This document shows positions 63,586 through 64,000 of a DNA stretch of 64,000 nt, piece after piece. Under the pieces are notes generated by a model that had not been told where the DNA came from, made no database searches, and saw only the letters and a list, made by a program, of their open reading frames with translations. How positions within the stretch are numbered: position 1 is the first letter of the stretch; every line of letters begins with the position of its first letter. The position numbers were made by a program, and so were the translations under genes. Source of the DNA: Lacipirellula parvula (GTDB lineage: Bacteria > Planctomycetota > Planctomycetia > Pirellulales > Lacipirellulaceae); the NCBI RefSeq assembly GCF_009177095.1, contig NZ_AP021861.1:1776001-1840000 (forward strand), written 5' to 3'.

Positions 63586-64000
63586 TTACGCCTTCTTCGG
63601 CGCCATCTGCTCGTTGATCCAGCTTTCAAGCTCTTCCCAATCAACGGCAGGCAGCTTCGTGAGATCCGGACGGAGGCGATTCGCCTCGCGCACGTAGACG
63701 TGTTCGATCTCAGTCTGCTCCTTCTCCGTATTCCAGTGGAGCATCACGCGGATACAGAGCGGAAGCGAGCCGGGGACCGCCATTTCATGCCCGCACATCA
63801 GCGGAACATCGAGCCACCCTAGTTGGCGGGCGGCCAGAGCGGGGAATTCGGCGTCGAGATCGCGGGTCGTCGAGAACACGGCGCTAGCGACGTCGCGTGA
63901 TTCGATCCCATTGAGGCGAATCATGAGCGCCAACAGCTGCCGAGTGGCCGACAGAATCTCTTCTCGGTCATTTGTAGCGACAGTCGTCGCCCCGCGAACG
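63586..64000 (-). CDS. aroH: Chorismate mutase, AroH class, 5' end missing
   Basis: The frame continues to the right edge, so only the first few residues are lost; a TTG at 63933 is not the start. Visible sequence begins [20 protein letters not shown], then [40 protein letters not shown] and [15 protein letters not shown], the AroH-class signature including the active-site Arg and Cys strands. It converts chorismate to prephenate in Phe/Tyr synthesis. Confidence 0.93.
   Translation of the reverse strand, partial: VRGATTVATNDREEILSATRQLLALMIRLNGIESRDVASAVFSTTRDLDAEFPALAARQLGWLDVPLMCGHEMAVPGSLPLCIRVMLHWNTEKEQTEIEHVYVREANRLRPDLTKLPAVDWEELESWINEQMAPKKA

Overview
The window is a bacterial chromosome segment from a planctomycete, most likely of the Pirellulales. 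Evidence: a cytochrome-like DUF1549/DUF1553 gene paired with a Tat-exported DUF1501 gene, many exported proteins with PEP-CTERM anchors and dockerin-like calcium loops, an N-terminal SLEDRRML export motif, DUF1598, TIGR03009 and BBP7-type proteins, and a Ser/Thr kinase with DWG in place of DFG. Genes are GC-rich, with many intergenic palindromes.

Layout. 1-11380: surface and exported proteins (partial exported protein, DUF1549/DUF1501 pair, RTX-like protein coupled to a PEP-CTERM protein, DUF1598 protein, PEP-CTERM phosphatase). 11507-29144: a 17.6-kb integrative element in the 3' end of tRNA-Asn(GTT), bounded by an 18-bp direct repeat. It carries an excisionase-like HTH protein, a DnaB-N/RecA-like replication protein beside an iteron-like array, a rightward run of small and coiled-coil genes including a tape-measure-like protein, a sigma-region-4-like regulator, an AT-richer leftward block (J-domain protein, NYN nuclease, membrane protein plus caspase-like protease, AlbA_2 protein) and a tyrosine integrase. 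29425-31775: anti-sigma/STAS pair and small membrane proteins. 32082-39312: DevB-DevC-DevC-DevA-type exporter with a TolC-like partner. 40032-42123: groES-groL. 42274-48801: mixed genes with REP palindromes around a RAYT-like transposase gene interrupted by TGA. 48850-64000: H1-like protein, two BBP7 porin-like paralogues, hydrolase, PEP-CTERM proteins, kinase, TIGR03009 protein, glycosyltransferase, rhodanese, tRNA-Leu, a PhyH-type oxygenase and a chorismate mutase cut by the right edge.

Main discovery. The integrase reading frame runs through the attachment core. In the integrated state its last 15 codons and stop come from the tRNA-Asn gene read antisense. If the 18-bp cores are joined, as in an excised circle, the same frame continues without a break into 11525-11709 at the opposite end of the element, adding a 61-residue protein-like tail. 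Integration would therefore swap the integrase C-terminus. It also separates the tRNA from its original terminator (11460-11500), and the element supplies a new one (29081-29118) inside the integrase gene. The second candidate system is the leftward caspase/membrane/AlbA_2/NYN block, which looks like defence or abortive-infection cargo. All functions are inferred from sequence reading alone; no database search was run.
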